From assembly GCF_041685465.1 (NCBI RefSeq), contig NZ_JAWLFS010000009.1, forward strand, positions 1 to 24,729: DNA of 24,729 nt, in the 5' to 3' direction. Below, piece by piece: positions 8,378 through 16,248 of the stretch. Under the pieces are notes generated by a model. That model ran no database searches and had not been told where the DNA came from. It worked only from the letters and a program-made list of their open reading frames with translations. The first letter of the stretch is position 1. The number at the start of each line of letters is the position of its first letter. The translations under genes and the position numbers were made by a program. This DNA comes from Rhodosalinus sp041685465 (lineage in GTDB: Bacteria > Pseudomonadota > Alphaproteobacteria > Rhodobacterales > Rhodobacteraceae).

Positions 8378-8791
8378 TCAATTCTCCTCGTCTCCCTCGG
8401 CCGTCGGCGCCTCGAGCGCCTCCTGCGCGAGATGCATCGCCCGCGTCATCGCCGGCAACCCGGCGAAGACCGACATCATGCCGATCGCTTCGACGATCTC
8501 CTGGCGCGTCGCCCCCGCCTCGACGAGGTGGCGCACCGTCATCCGGATCTGCGCATCGGCCTGCGCCCCCTGCATCGTGAGCCCGGCCAAAGTCAAGAGG
8601 AGCCGCGTCCTGGCGTCGAGCCCCTCCCTGTTCCAGGCGTTGCCGAAGGCCAACTCCATCCACTCGCGCGGCATGGTCGGCCACATCGCCTCCAGCGCGC
8701 GGGGATTGAAGGGCTCGAACGAGGGATTCACCGTGCGCGCCATCTCCTGCCAGCGCGCCATCATCTCCTCGAGAGGGGTCCGATCGCTCAC
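8378..8791 (-). CDS. Carboxymuconolactone decarboxylase (CMD/AhpD-like) family protein without cysteines
   Basis: A 137-aa soluble protein whose central part resembles the CMD fold: a helix with RTRLLLTLAGLTMQG (62-76), then IRMTVRHLVEAGATRQEIVEAI (82-103) and GLPAMTRAMHLAQEAL (111-126). That order is like gamma-carboxymuconolactone decarboxylases. The protein contains no cysteine at all, so it cannot carry the CXXC redox centre of AhpD peroxidase partners. The N-terminal 50 residues (MMARWQEMARTVNPSFEPFNP) contain a distinct helical stretch. The start is GTG 8791..8789 with a GGGGAGGG ribosome binding site. It lies between the inverted-repeat spacer after nuoI and nuoJ, two bases from the latter. 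Its role in a complex I operon is unknown; a catabolic decarboxylase function is unlikely from context. Confidence 0.85.
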   Translation of the reverse strand: MSDRTPLEEMMARWQEMARTVNPSFEPFNPRALEAMWPTMPREWMELAFGNAWNREGLDARTRLLLTLAGLTMQGAQADAQIRMTVRHLVEAGATRQEIVEAIGMMSVFAGLPAMTRAMHLAQEALEAPTAEGDEEN

Positions 8792-9041
8792 GCCGCGCCC
8801 TCCCCGAACGTAACCCTGCGGCGCGCGCGTGCCGCGCGCACATTCTCTGGCACTTCGTGCGGGCGAGGGGCGCTGCCCCTCGCGCTCCCCGGAGTATTTA
8901 CACCAAGATGATGGGCGACCCGAGCCGACCCCATCATCTTGGCCGAAATACTCCGGGGGTGAATTGGCCGAAGGCCAAGAGGGGGCAGCGCCCCCTCCCG
9001 CGGCCGCGGTACGCGCGGCATGGTCCGGGCGGCGCGCCGGC
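8792..9041. other. 250-bp non-coding spacer inside the nuo operon
   Basis: The longest gene-free stretch inside the nuo operon, between the nuoI stop and the GTG start of the CMD-family gene. It is dominated by the inverted-repeat element at 8863-8997. Outside that, 8821-8845 is a run of alternating GC (gcgcgcgcg) that could form a further GC-rich hairpin, and 8792-8810 holds the ribosome binding site of the downstream gene. I found no TTGAC-type promoter on the minus strand here and no reading frame with family resemblance. Confidence 0.7.
8863..8997. repeat. Composite mirror-symmetric inverted-repeat element (REP-like)
   Basis: Seen directly: an outer hairpin GCGAGGGGC/GCCCCTCGC (8863-8871 with 8875-8883, loop GCT). 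Then a large inverted repeat in which CCCCGGAGTATTT (8887-8899) pairs with AAATACTCCGGGG (8946-8958) and CCAAGATGATGGG (8903-8915) pairs with CCCATCATCTTGG (8930-8942), with a 3x3 internal loop and a 14-nt apical loop. On the other flank are TTGGCC-GAA-GGCCAA (8964-8978) and GAGGGGGC-AGC-GCCCCCTC (8979-8997). The CCGGAGTATTT core with an adjoining AAGATGA resembles intergenic elements I recall as frequent in Rhodobacteraceae, here as two head-to-head copies. No T-run follows any hairpin on either strand, so a classical intrinsic terminator is unlikely; an mRNA-stabilising or processing hairpin between nuoI and the downstream genes is plausible. Confidence 0.85.
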
Positions 9042-9536
9042 TCATCGATAGGGGGCGTCCAGTTCGAGGTTGCGGGCGATCTCCGCCTCCCACCGCTCGC
9101 CGTTCTCGAGGAGCTTTTCCTTGTCGTAGTAGAGTTCCTCGCGCGTCTCGGTCGCGAATTCGAAATTCGGGCCCTCGACGATGGCGTCGACCGGGCAGGC
9201 CTCCTGGCAGAAGCCGCAGTAGATGCACTTCGTCATGTCGATGTCGTAGCGCGTGGTGCGGCGCGAGCCGTCGGCGCGCGGTTCGGCGTCGATGGTGATC
9301 GCCTGCGCGGGACAGATCGCCTCGCAGAGCTTGCAGGCGATGCAGCGCTCCTCGCCGTTGGGGTAGCGGCGCAGCGCGTGCTCGCCGCGGAACCGTGGCG
9401 AGAGCGGGCCCTTCTCGTGCGGGTAGTTCACCGTCGCCTTCGGCGCGAAGAAGTAGCGCAGGCCCAGCTTCATCCCCTGCAGGAAATCGGTGAGAAGGAA
9501 GTATTTCGCGGCGCGGCCGTAGTCGATCTGCGTCAT
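9042..9536 (-). CDS. nuoI: NADH-quinone oxidoreductase subunit I (2x[4Fe-4S] ferredoxin-like)
   Basis: A 164-aa peripheral-arm subunit carrying clusters N6a and N6b, passing electrons between NuoG and NuoB. Both binding motifs are complete: CIACKLCEAICP with Cys65, 68, 71, 75, and CIYCGFCQEACP with Cys104, 107, 110, 114. The amphipathic N-terminal helix that sits on the membrane (residues 8-30) is present. Start ATG 9536..9534 overlaps the stop of orf62 as ATGA. Length is typical for alphaproteobacterial and mitochondrial (TYKY) homologues. Confidence 0.97.
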   Translation of the reverse strand: MTQIDYGRAAKYFLLTDFLQGMKLGLRYFFAPKATVNYPHEKGPLSPRFRGEHALRRYPNGEERCIACKLCEAICPAQAITIDAEPRADGSRRTTRYDIDMTKCIYCGFCQEACPVDAIVEGPNFEFATETREELYYDKEKLLENGERWEAEIARNLELDAPYR

Positions 9537-9721
9537 TTGCCGTCTCCGTCGATGTCGTCGGCGGCCCAGCGGAAGATCGCCGCGGCGATCGCCTGTGCGC
9601 GGGGGCCGGCCATCTGGTTGTCCCGCTCCGGGCTCTGGTCGGCAGCCTCGGCCGCGGTGGCGGCGAGCTCCATCATGTCGATGTAGCGGGCGTCGAGGAT
9701 CGCGGTCTTGAGTTCCTGCAT
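9533..9721 (-). CDS. Small hypothetical protein between nuoH and nuoI (orf62)
   Basis: A 62-aa soluble, acidic, largely helical protein (MQELKTAILDARYIDMMELA... ending in DDIDGDGK). The start ATG 9721..9719 lies one base after the nuoH stop with a GGGAGG ribosome binding site in the nuoH end, and its stop overlaps the nuoI start as ATGA. This tight fit strongly supports translation. No signal peptide, membrane segment or cysteine is seen. I do not recognise a family. Two helices, roughly 1-28 and 40-55, separated by a polar turn (SPERDNQMAGPR), suggest a helical hairpin. Position between two neighbouring subunits of the quinone module suggests, but does not prove, a role in assembling NuoH and NuoI. 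A start nine codons further upstream is possible in frame but would run into nuoH. Confidence 0.8.
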   Translation of the reverse strand: MQELKTAILDARYIDMMELAATAAEAADQSPERDNQMAGPRAQAIAAAIFRWAADDIDGDGK

Positions 9722-9722
9722 G

Positions 9723-10760
9723 TCAGCCTCCCACGGACCAGCGGGCATAGATGCCCCAGAACCATTCGAACTTTGCGGCGAAGGCCACGAAGACGACCCA
9801 GATCAGGCTCATCGGCAGGAAGACCTTCCAGCCGAGGCGCATGAGCTGGTCGTAGCGGTAGCGCGGCGTCACCGCCTTCACCATGGCGAAGAGGAAGAAG
9901 AAGAAGAGCATCTTCGCCAGCATCCAGAGCGCGCCGTCCGGCAGCCCGGGGATGGGCGAGAGCCAGCCGCCGAAGAACAGGAGGCTCATCAGCGCGCACA
10001 TCAGGAAGACGGCGATGTATTCGCCGGCCATGAAGAGCAGGAAGGGCGTCGAGGAGTACTCCACCTGGTAGCCGGCGACGAGTTCCGATTCCGCCTCCGG
10101 CAGGTCGAAGGGCGGGCGGTTCGTCTCGGCGAGCGCGGAGATGAAGAAGAGCGCCACCATCGGCAGATGCGGCAGCCAGTACCAGCCGAAGAAATGCGCC
10201 GCGCTGTCCTGTGCGCCCACGATGGCGCCGAAGTTCATCGAGCCGGTCGAGAGGATCACGCCGATGATGACGAGGCCGATGGAGACCTCGTAGGAGATCA
10301 TCTGCGCCGCCGAGCGCAGGCTCCCGAGGAAGGGATACTTCGAGTTCGAGGCCCAGCCGCCCATGATGACGCCGTAGACCTCGAGCGAGGACATGGCGAA
10401 GACGTAGAGGATCGCCACGTTGATGTCGGCGAGCACCCAGCTGTCGTTGAACGGAATCACCGCCCAGGCCAGCACGGCGAGCACGAAGCTCGTCATCGGC
10501 GCCATGATGAAGACCGGCCGGTCCGCGCCGGCGGGCACGACGACCTCCTTCAGGACGTATTTCAGCGCGTCGGCCACCGTCTGCAGCAGCCCGAAGGCGC
10601 CCACGACGTTCGGCCCCCGCCGCATCTGCACCGCCGCCCAGACCTTGCGGTCGGCGTAGACGAGGAACAGCAGCGAGATCATCACGAAGCCGAGGACCGA
10701 AAGGCACTGTGCCAATACGATCAGGAAGGTGCCGAGAGGCGTGGCGAAGAAAGCGTCCAT
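9723..10760 (-). CDS. nuoH: NADH-quinone oxidoreductase subunit H
   Basis: A 345-aa membrane subunit with eight predicted helices that forms much of the quinone-binding chamber at the junction of the two arms. Seen: YADRKVWAAVQMRRGPNVVG (residues 35-54; the D-R-K form of the usual E-R-K motif is typical of this lineage), the quinone-loop region AETNRPPFDLPEAESELVAGY with its carboxylate cluster, and KAVTPRYRYDQLMRLGWK. Start ATG 10760..10758 has a GAGG ribosome binding site and lies seven bases after the stop of the lipoprotein-136 gene. The frame is open for further codons upstream but without similarity. Confidence 0.96.
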   Translation of the reverse strand: MDAFFATPLGTFLIVLAQCLSVLGFVMISLLFLVYADRKVWAAVQMRRGPNVVGAFGLLQTVADALKYVLKEVVVPAGADRPVFIMAPMTSFVLAVLAWAVIPFNDSWVLADINVAILYVFAMSSLEVYGVIMGGWASNSKYPFLGSLRSAAQMISYEVSIGLVIIGVILSTGSMNFGAIVGAQDSAAHFFGWYWLPHLPMVALFFISALAETNRPPFDLPEAESELVAGYQVEYSSTPFLLFMAGEYIAVFLMCALMSLLFFGGWLSPIPGLPDGALWMLAKMLFFFFLFAMVKAVTPRYRYDQLMRLGWKVFLPMSLIWVVFVAFAAKFEWFWGIYARWSVGG

Positions 10761-10767
10761 CAGGTCC

Positions 10768-11178
10768 TCATACCGTCGGAATGCCGCGGTCGTCGCAGGC
10801 GCCGGCCACCGTCGCCGCGTCGAGCGGGTGGACGCCGCGCGGCAGGGCCGCCGAGATGGTGTAAACCGCATCTGCGGTCGTGGTGCCACCCTCCCGGTCC
10901 AGATTCGTGCGCACGTGGCGCGCGAACCCGTAGCCGCGGATCAGCGCGTAGCGGGCCGCGGCGCAGTCCGTGTAGGCACGCAGCGCGTCGGCCGGGGCCT
11001 TGCCCGCCATGGCGACCCGGAAGGTCACCAGATCATCGTCCAGAAGCCGCGTCTCCACGCCCAGATACTCCTCTGCCGGTCGCGCGGGCGCCGGATCGAC
11101 CGGCGCGTCGCCTGCTGTGTCGGCGCAGCCCGCCGCGAGCGCCGCGACGAGCGCGAGCGCCCCGCCCTGCGCCCTCAT
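10768..11178 (-). CDS. Predicted lipoprotein, two-cysteine type, between nuoG and nuoH
   Basis: A 136-aa exported protein. The N-terminus is a short lipoprotein signal peptide (hydrophobic residues 7-16) with a relaxed lipobox LAAGC, Cys18 being the lipidated residue. A low-complexity Asp/Pro/Ala linker (19-36) precedes a folded domain (37-136) with Cys72 and Cys128, the only cysteines in the mature part, probably a disulfide. The segment DALRAYTDCAAARYALIRGYGFARHV recalls small periplasmic lipoproteins described from Caulobacter-type genomes, but the match is weak. Start ATG 11178..11176 overlaps the nuoG stop as ATGA. The frame stays open upstream across nuoG as a shadow only. Function unknown; the ATGA link to nuoG implies co-translation although NuoG is cytoplasmic and this protein should be outside the inner membrane. 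Confidence 0.8.
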   Translation of the reverse strand: MRAQGGALALVAALAAGCADTAGDAPVDPAPARPAEEYLGVETRLLDDDLVTFRVAMAGKAPADALRAYTDCAAARYALIRGYGFARHVRTNLDREGGTTTADAVYTISAALPRGVHPLDAATVAGACDDRGIPTV

Positions 11179-13199
11179 TGCGCGGCGATGCGCTCCGCCG
11201 CGCGCGCCTGCGCCCGGGCCGAGAGATCGGCCATCACCTCGCTCGCCCGCGCGATGGGGTTGGTGAGGTAGAAGTCGCCCAGGGCCAGGCCGAAGGGCGC
11301 CTCGGACACCTCGCCCGGCGCCAGAGGCGTCCAGTCGTTCTCCGGCACGCGGTCCACCCTGGCCAGCCACGGCGCCTCGGCCACCAGTTTCTGGCGCAGC
11401 TGCGCGAGGCTGTCGTAGGGCAGCTGCGCGCCGGCCTCGGCCGAAACGGCGCGCAGGATCGCCCAGTTCTCCTTGGCGTCTCCCGGCGGGAAGCCCGCGC
11501 GCAGCGCGAGCTGCGGGCGGCCTTCGGTGTTGACGAAGAGCGCCTGCTCCTCCGTCCAGGCGGCGCCGGGCAGGATCAGGTCGGCGCGGTGCGCGCCGCG
11601 GTCGCCGTGGCTGCCCTGATAGATGACGAAGGGGCCCTCGGGGATGTCGGTCTCGTCCACGCCGAGCGCCCAGATCACATCCGATGTCAGGGCCGCCTCC
11701 AGACCGCCCTCGCAGGTCGCGCCCGCATCCATCGCCCCGACGCGGCCGGCGGCGGTGTGCAGGACGAGAAGGCCCGCCTCCATCCGCTCGGCGAGGCGCA
11801 TGGCGCTCGCGAGCACCGCCTCGCCGTCCGGCCGCCGTAGCGCCGCCTGCCCCACGATGACGAGGCCCGGCCCCTCCGCCGTCTTCGGAAGCTCGGCCTT
11901 GCCGTCGGCCAAGCGCGCGAGATCGGCGCCGCCGCGGCCCGCGTGATGCACGTCGAATGTCAGATCCACCGGCTCGCCGATCAGGCTCACCTCGCCGCCG
12001 GCGAGCCACGCCTTGCGCAGGCGCGCGTTCAGGACCGGCGCCTCGTTGCGGGGATCGGTGCCGACGAGCACGATGTTGCGCGCGGCATCGATATCCTCGA
12101 TCGCGGCGGTCCCGACGTAGGCCGAGCGGTTGCCGGCGGGCAGCTTCGCGCCGTCCACCCGGCACTCCGCCACGCCGCCGAGGCTTTCCATCAGCTGGCG
12201 CAGCGCGAAGGCCGCCTCTGTGTTGGCGAGATCACCGACGAGGCCCGCCGGGCGTTCCGCCGTGCGGAGCTTTTCGCCCGCGAGCTTCAGCGCCTCGCCC
12301 CAGGTGGCGGCGCGCAGCTTGCCGTTCTCGCGGATGTAGGGCCGGTCGAGGCGTTGGCGGCGCAGCCCGTCCCAGACGAAGCGCGTCTTGTCCGAGATCC
12401 ACTCCTCGTTCACGCCGTCGTGGTTGCGGGGCAGCATGCGCATCACCTCGCGCCCCTTGGTGTCCACGCGGATGCTGGAGCAGAGCGCGTCCATCACGTC
12501 GATCGACTCGGTCTTGGTCAGCTCCCAGGGCCGCGCGGTGAAGGCGTAGGGTTTGGAGACCAGCGCGCCCACCGGGCAGAGGTCGATGATGTTGCCCTGC
12601 AGGTTCGAATCGAGCGTCTGGCCGAGGTAGCTGGTGATCTCGGCGTCCTCGCCCCGCCCCGTCTGGCCGAGCTCGGGCATCCCCGCCACCTCGGTGATGA
12701 AGCGCACGCAGCGCGTGCAGGAGATGCAGCGCGTCATGTGCGTCTCGACCAGCGGGCCGAGGTCCAGATCCTCGACCGCGCGCTTCGGCTCGCGGTAGCG
12801 GGAGAAATCCACCCCGTAGGCCATCGCCTGATCCTGCAGGTCGCATTCGCCGCCCTGGTCGCAGATCGGGCAGTCGAGCGGGTGGTTGATGAGCAGGAAC
12901 TCCATCACCCCCTCGCGCGCCTTTTTCACCATCGGCGAGTTCGTCCGCACCTGCGGCGGCTGGCCCTCCGGCCCCGGACGCAGGTCGCGCACCTGCATCG
13001 CGCAGGAGGCGGCGGGCTTCGGCGGGCCGCCCACCACCTCGACGAGGCACATCCGGCAGTTGCCGGCGATCGACAGGCGCTCGTGGTAACAGAAGCGCGG
13101 GATCTCGATGCCGGCCTCCTCGCAGGCCTGGATCAGGGTCATGGCCGGATCGACCTCGATCTCCCGGCCGTCGATGACGATCTTGCGCAGTTCGGTCAT
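11175..13199 (-). CDS. nuoG: NADH-quinone oxidoreductase subunit G
   Basis: A 674-aa peripheral-arm subunit of the NADH dehydrogenase module. Cluster ligands are all present: [2Fe-2S] N1b with Cys37, 48, 51, 66; N5 with His106, Cys110, 113, 119 (HPLDCPICDQGGEC); N4 with Cys158, 161, 164 and 208 (CISCTRCVRF ... DLCPVGAL). The C-terminal two thirds resemble molybdopterin oxidoreductases but lack cofactor residues, as usual. The extra N7 cluster site of E. coli and Thermus was not seen, in line with mitochondrial-type NuoG. Length (about 670-690 aa) is that of the alphaproteobacterial/mitochondrial 75-kDa subunit. The start ATG 13199..13197 lies four bases after the DUF5333-like stop with a moderate GAAGTGAG ribosome binding site. 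Confidence 0.97.
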   Translation of the reverse strand: MTELRKIVIDGREIEVDPAMTLIQACEEAGIEIPRFCYHERLSIAGNCRMCLVEVVGGPPKPAASCAMQVRDLRPGPEGQPPQVRTNSPMVKKAREGVMEFLLINHPLDCPICDQGGECDLQDQAMAYGVDFSRYREPKRAVEDLDLGPLVETHMTRCISCTRCVRFITEVAGMPELGQTGRGEDAEITSYLGQTLDSNLQGNIIDLCPVGALVSKPYAFTARPWELTKTESIDVMDALCSSIRVDTKGREVMRMLPRNHDGVNEEWISDKTRFVWDGLRRQRLDRPYIRENGKLRAATWGEALKLAGEKLRTAERPAGLVGDLANTEAAFALRQLMESLGGVAECRVDGAKLPAGNRSAYVGTAAIEDIDAARNIVLVGTDPRNEAPVLNARLRKAWLAGGEVSLIGEPVDLTFDVHHAGRGGADLARLADGKAELPKTAEGPGLVIVGQAALRRPDGEAVLASAMRLAERMEAGLLVLHTAAGRVGAMDAGATCEGGLEAALTSDVIWALGVDETDIPEGPFVIYQGSHGDRGAHRADLILPGAAWTEEQALFVNTEGRPQLALRAGFPPGDAKENWAILRAVSAEAGAQLPYDSLAQLRQKLVAEAPWLARVDRVPENDWTPLAPGEVSEAPFGLALGDFYLTNPIARASEVMADLSARAQARAAERIAAQ

Positions 13200-13203
13200 G
13201 ATC

Positions 13204-13623
13204 TCACTTCTCTCTGAGGAGCGCGCCCACGGCGCTGCCCCGTGCGATCTCGTCCCGCCCGAAGGCGCAGAGCTCGGCGGTCACGGACGGGTCGTAGCCA
13301 CGCTGGCGGACGTAGGCCTCGCCCAGCCGTCGCATCCGCGCCTTCTCGGCCTCGCTCTCCACATAATCTTCGATCTCGGCATCTGAATAGCCGAGGGCTT
13401 CGGCCCGACCCCGGAGCGCGTTCAGCCGGCCGTAGGCGCGCAGCCAGCGCGGCGCGATGGCGTCGCAGGTCCGGCGTACCTCGTCGGCGATCGCGATGGC
13501 GAGCAGCGCGCCGTCGATCTCCTGCACCTCGCGGAGCGGCGGACGCTCGGAGGCGACGACCGCCGCCCCCACCCCCGGCGGAGCCAGAAGCGCCGCGGCG
13601 CAGAGGAGGCCGCGCAGACTCAC
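13204..13623 (-). CDS. Exported DUF5333-like protein in the nuo operon
   Basis: A predicted periplasmic protein of 139 aa. Residues 1-24 form a signal peptide (SLRGLLCAAALLAPPGVGA); the mature part opens with PPLREVQEIDGALLAIAIADEVRRTCDAI and contains YSDAEIEDYVESEAEKARMRR. This pattern matches my recollection of DUF5333, a family confined to Rhodobacteraceae. Mature cysteines are exactly two, Cys53 and Cys119, likely paired. Three in-frame GTG codons (13635, 13626, 13623) could start translation; I prefer GTG 13623..13621, because it forms a GTGA overlap with the upstream lipoprotein stop, as elsewhere in this operon, and gives the best signal peptide. The helical mature domain suggests a binding or chaperone-like role, but no function is known to me. 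Confidence 0.85.
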   Translation of the reverse strand: MSLRGLLCAAALLAPPGVGAAVVASERPPLREVQEIDGALLAIAIADEVRRTCDAIAPRWLRAYGRLNALRGRAEALGYSDAEIEDYVESEAEKARMRRLGEAYVRQRGYDPSVTAELCAFGRDEIARGSAVGALLREK

Positions 13624-13952
13624 CACGGGTCGCACGTCCCGGCGAGCGTCACCGCGTCGCCCTCCACCGGCAGCGCCGCCGGGTCGCTGTCCGGGCCGAT
13701 ATCCCAGACGATGTCCGAGGTGCCGAAATTCTCGATGCAGTAGCGCTTGCCCTCGTGCTCGGCGGCGAGCACCGCACCGGCGGGCCCGGCCCCTACCGGC
13801 CGGGCGGTCGCGGTGAAGCTCTCGCGCGGGTCACCGGCGGTTGAGGTGGCGCGGTAGACCTCGCCCTCAAAGGCGATCTCGGTTCGCCCGCCGCCGCAGG
13901 CCGCGAGGGCCAGCGCGCAGCCGAGCGCGGCGATCTGCAGGACTGGCTTCAT
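13620..13952 (-). CDS. Predicted lipoprotein, two-cysteine type, after the methyltransferase gene
   Basis: A 110-aa exported protein with a canonical lipoprotein signal (MKPVLQIAALGCALALAAC, lipobox LAAC, lipidated Cys19). The mature part is short and beta-rich in appearance, with EIAFEGEVYRATS, an Ala/Gly/Pro stretch (52-64), then KRYCIENFGTSDIVWDIG. Exactly two mature cysteines, Cys72 and Cys107, probably form a disulfide that closes the C-terminus (VTLAGTCDPW). Start ATG 13952..13950 overlaps the methyltransferase stop as ATGA; its stop overlaps the preferred GTG start of the DUF5333-like gene. I recognise no named family. The unbroken coupling on both sides supports a real, operon-embedded gene. 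Confidence 0.8.
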   Translation of the reverse strand: MKPVLQIAALGCALALAACGGGRTEIAFEGEVYRATSTAGDPRESFTATARPVGAGPAGAVLAAEHEGKRYCIENFGTSDIVWDIGPDSDPAALPVEGDAVTLAGTCDPW

Positions 13953-14659
13953 GCGCCCACCCTCGAATGCGTCGGCCGATGCACCGGCCCCTTCTCGAAC
14001 ACCGCCATGGAGTCGTGGACATGCAGGCCCGACACCGCCGCGCCGAGGCCCGCGCGGCGCTCGCCGTGGGGGTGATACCAGTGATGCATGTCGTCGGCCA
14101 GCTCCGCGAGATACCGGAAGAAATTACCGGACGTGCCGTACCCGCCGCCGTATTTCGGCCAGTAGGCGGTGTGCAGGTCCTCGACGACATAGACACCGTC
14201 CGCGGCAAGGCGCGGGAAGAGATGCTCGAAACTTGCCCGGATGTGCTCCATCCTGTGGCTGCCGTCGTCGAGCACCACGTCGAGCCCCCCCATCTCGTCC
14301 ACCACGGCGTCGAGGAACGCCGGATCGGCCTGCGACCCGATGCGCACCGCGCCCGCGTCGCCGTCGAAGCGCGCACAGTGCGGGCGAACGTCGATGCCGA
14401 AGATCACGGCCGCCTCCCCGAGCCAGCGGCGCCACATCCGCAGGCTCCCGCCCTTGGCGACGCCGATCTCGAGAAAGCGCACCGGCGTGCCGCAGAAGCG
14501 GCCGAGATACCGGTCGTAGAGGGGAATGTAATGGTGCCACTTGTGCACCACCGGCCCGTCGTTGCCGGCGTAGATCGCCGCCAGCTCGCCGTCGTAGCCG
14601 TATTTCCCGCGGATATCGGCGGCGACATCGCCCCCCTCCTCGAAGCGGTACTTCTTCAT
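13949..14659 (-). CDS. Class I SAM-dependent methyltransferase (MycE/CmcI-like) in the nuo operon
   Basis: A 236-aa cytoplasmic protein with a Rossmann methyltransferase fold. Seen: HKWHHYIPLYDRYLGRF (39-55), the SAM-binding motif RFLEIGVAKGGSLRMW (61-76), the acidic loop after the second strand (GIDVRPHC, 88-95), VVLDDGSHRMEHI (128-140) and GVYVVEDLHTAYW (155-167). The LDDGSH and EDLHT carboxylates and His resemble the metal-binding site of the macrocin O-methyltransferase (MycE)/cephalosporin hydroxylase (CmcI) group, which usually acts on sugars or small molecules. Start ATG 14659..14657, 19 bp after nuoF. Its presence between nuoF and nuoG raises the idea of modification of a complex I protein, lipid or quinone-related compound, but no substrate can be read from the sequence. 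It may be a passenger gene; compare flanking genomes before assigning a role. Confidence 0.87.
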   Translation of the reverse strand: MKKYRFEEGGDVAADIRGKYGYDGELAAIYAGNDGPVVHKWHHYIPLYDRYLGRFCGTPVRFLEIGVAKGGSLRMWRRWLGEAAVIFGIDVRPHCARFDGDAGAVRIGSQADPAFLDAVVDEMGGLDVVLDDGSHRMEHIRASFEHLFPRLAADGVYVVEDLHTAYWPKYGGGYGTSGNFFRYLAELADDMHHWYHPHGERRAGLGAAVSGLHVHDSMAVFEKGPVHRPTHSRVGA

Positions 14660-14678
14660 CGGCGCCCCCGGCCCGCGC

Positions 14679-15974
<1,296 letters not shown>

Positions 15975-15997
15975 TCCCGTTCCTTTCCGCGCCGGCC

Positions 15998-16231
15998 TCA
16001 GCCGTTCCGCCGGCGCCAGAGCCCGATGGCCGCGATGAACGCCCAGAGAAAGGCGCCCATCGTTGCAAGATAGATCAGCATCTCCGCCCGCACAGGGAGG
16101 CCGACCGTTCCGGCGAGCCACGGCGCGAGGAGCGCCGCGAGACCCGCAACCGCGATCACCACGGCGATCACGCGGCCCTGTCGCGCGATGGCGCGGCGGC
16201 ACTCCTCGTCCGGCGTCCGGTCCTGCGGCAT
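15998..16231 (-). CDS. DUF5337-like small membrane protein
   Basis: A 77-aa protein with two predicted membrane helices (about 20-41 and 49-72) separated by a short loop with GTVGLPVRAE, a basic motif before the first helix (RRAIARQGR) and a basic end (LWRRRNG), which places both termini in the cytoplasm. Helix spacing and the ARQGR...GLPVR pattern fit my recollection of DUF5337, a small Rhodobacteraceae family found beside complex I genes. Start ATG 16231..16229 is 17 bp after the orf231 stop; a GGAGGG sequence lies just upstream. It sits 23 bp before nuoF. A supporting membrane peptide for complex I is possible, but no experiment is known to me. Confidence 0.82.
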   Translation of the reverse strand: MPQDRTPDEECRRAIARQGRVIAVVIAVAGLAALLAPWLAGTVGLPVRAEMLIYLATMGAFLWAFIAAIGLWRRRNG

Positions 16232-16248
16232 CCGCCCTCCGTCGCGGG

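Noticed and set aside
8979..8997. GC-rich hairpin as an intrinsic terminator of nuoA-nuoI
   Set aside because: No T-run follows on the minus-strand transcript, and the complex I membrane genes downstream have no convincing promoter in the spacer, so full termination here is unlikely.
8863..8997. CRISPR or insertion-sequence remnant
   Set aside because: There are no regularly spaced direct repeats, no transposase frame and no target-site duplication; the structure is purely palindromic.
1835..11840. Very long plus-strand open frames, such as 1835-3748, 3682-5307, 5634-7571 and 9708-11840
   Set aside because: They lie antisense to intact nuo genes, are extremely rich in Arg, His, Glu and Asp, and show no domain. 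Such frames arise in high-GC DNA opposite hydrophobic membrane-protein genes.
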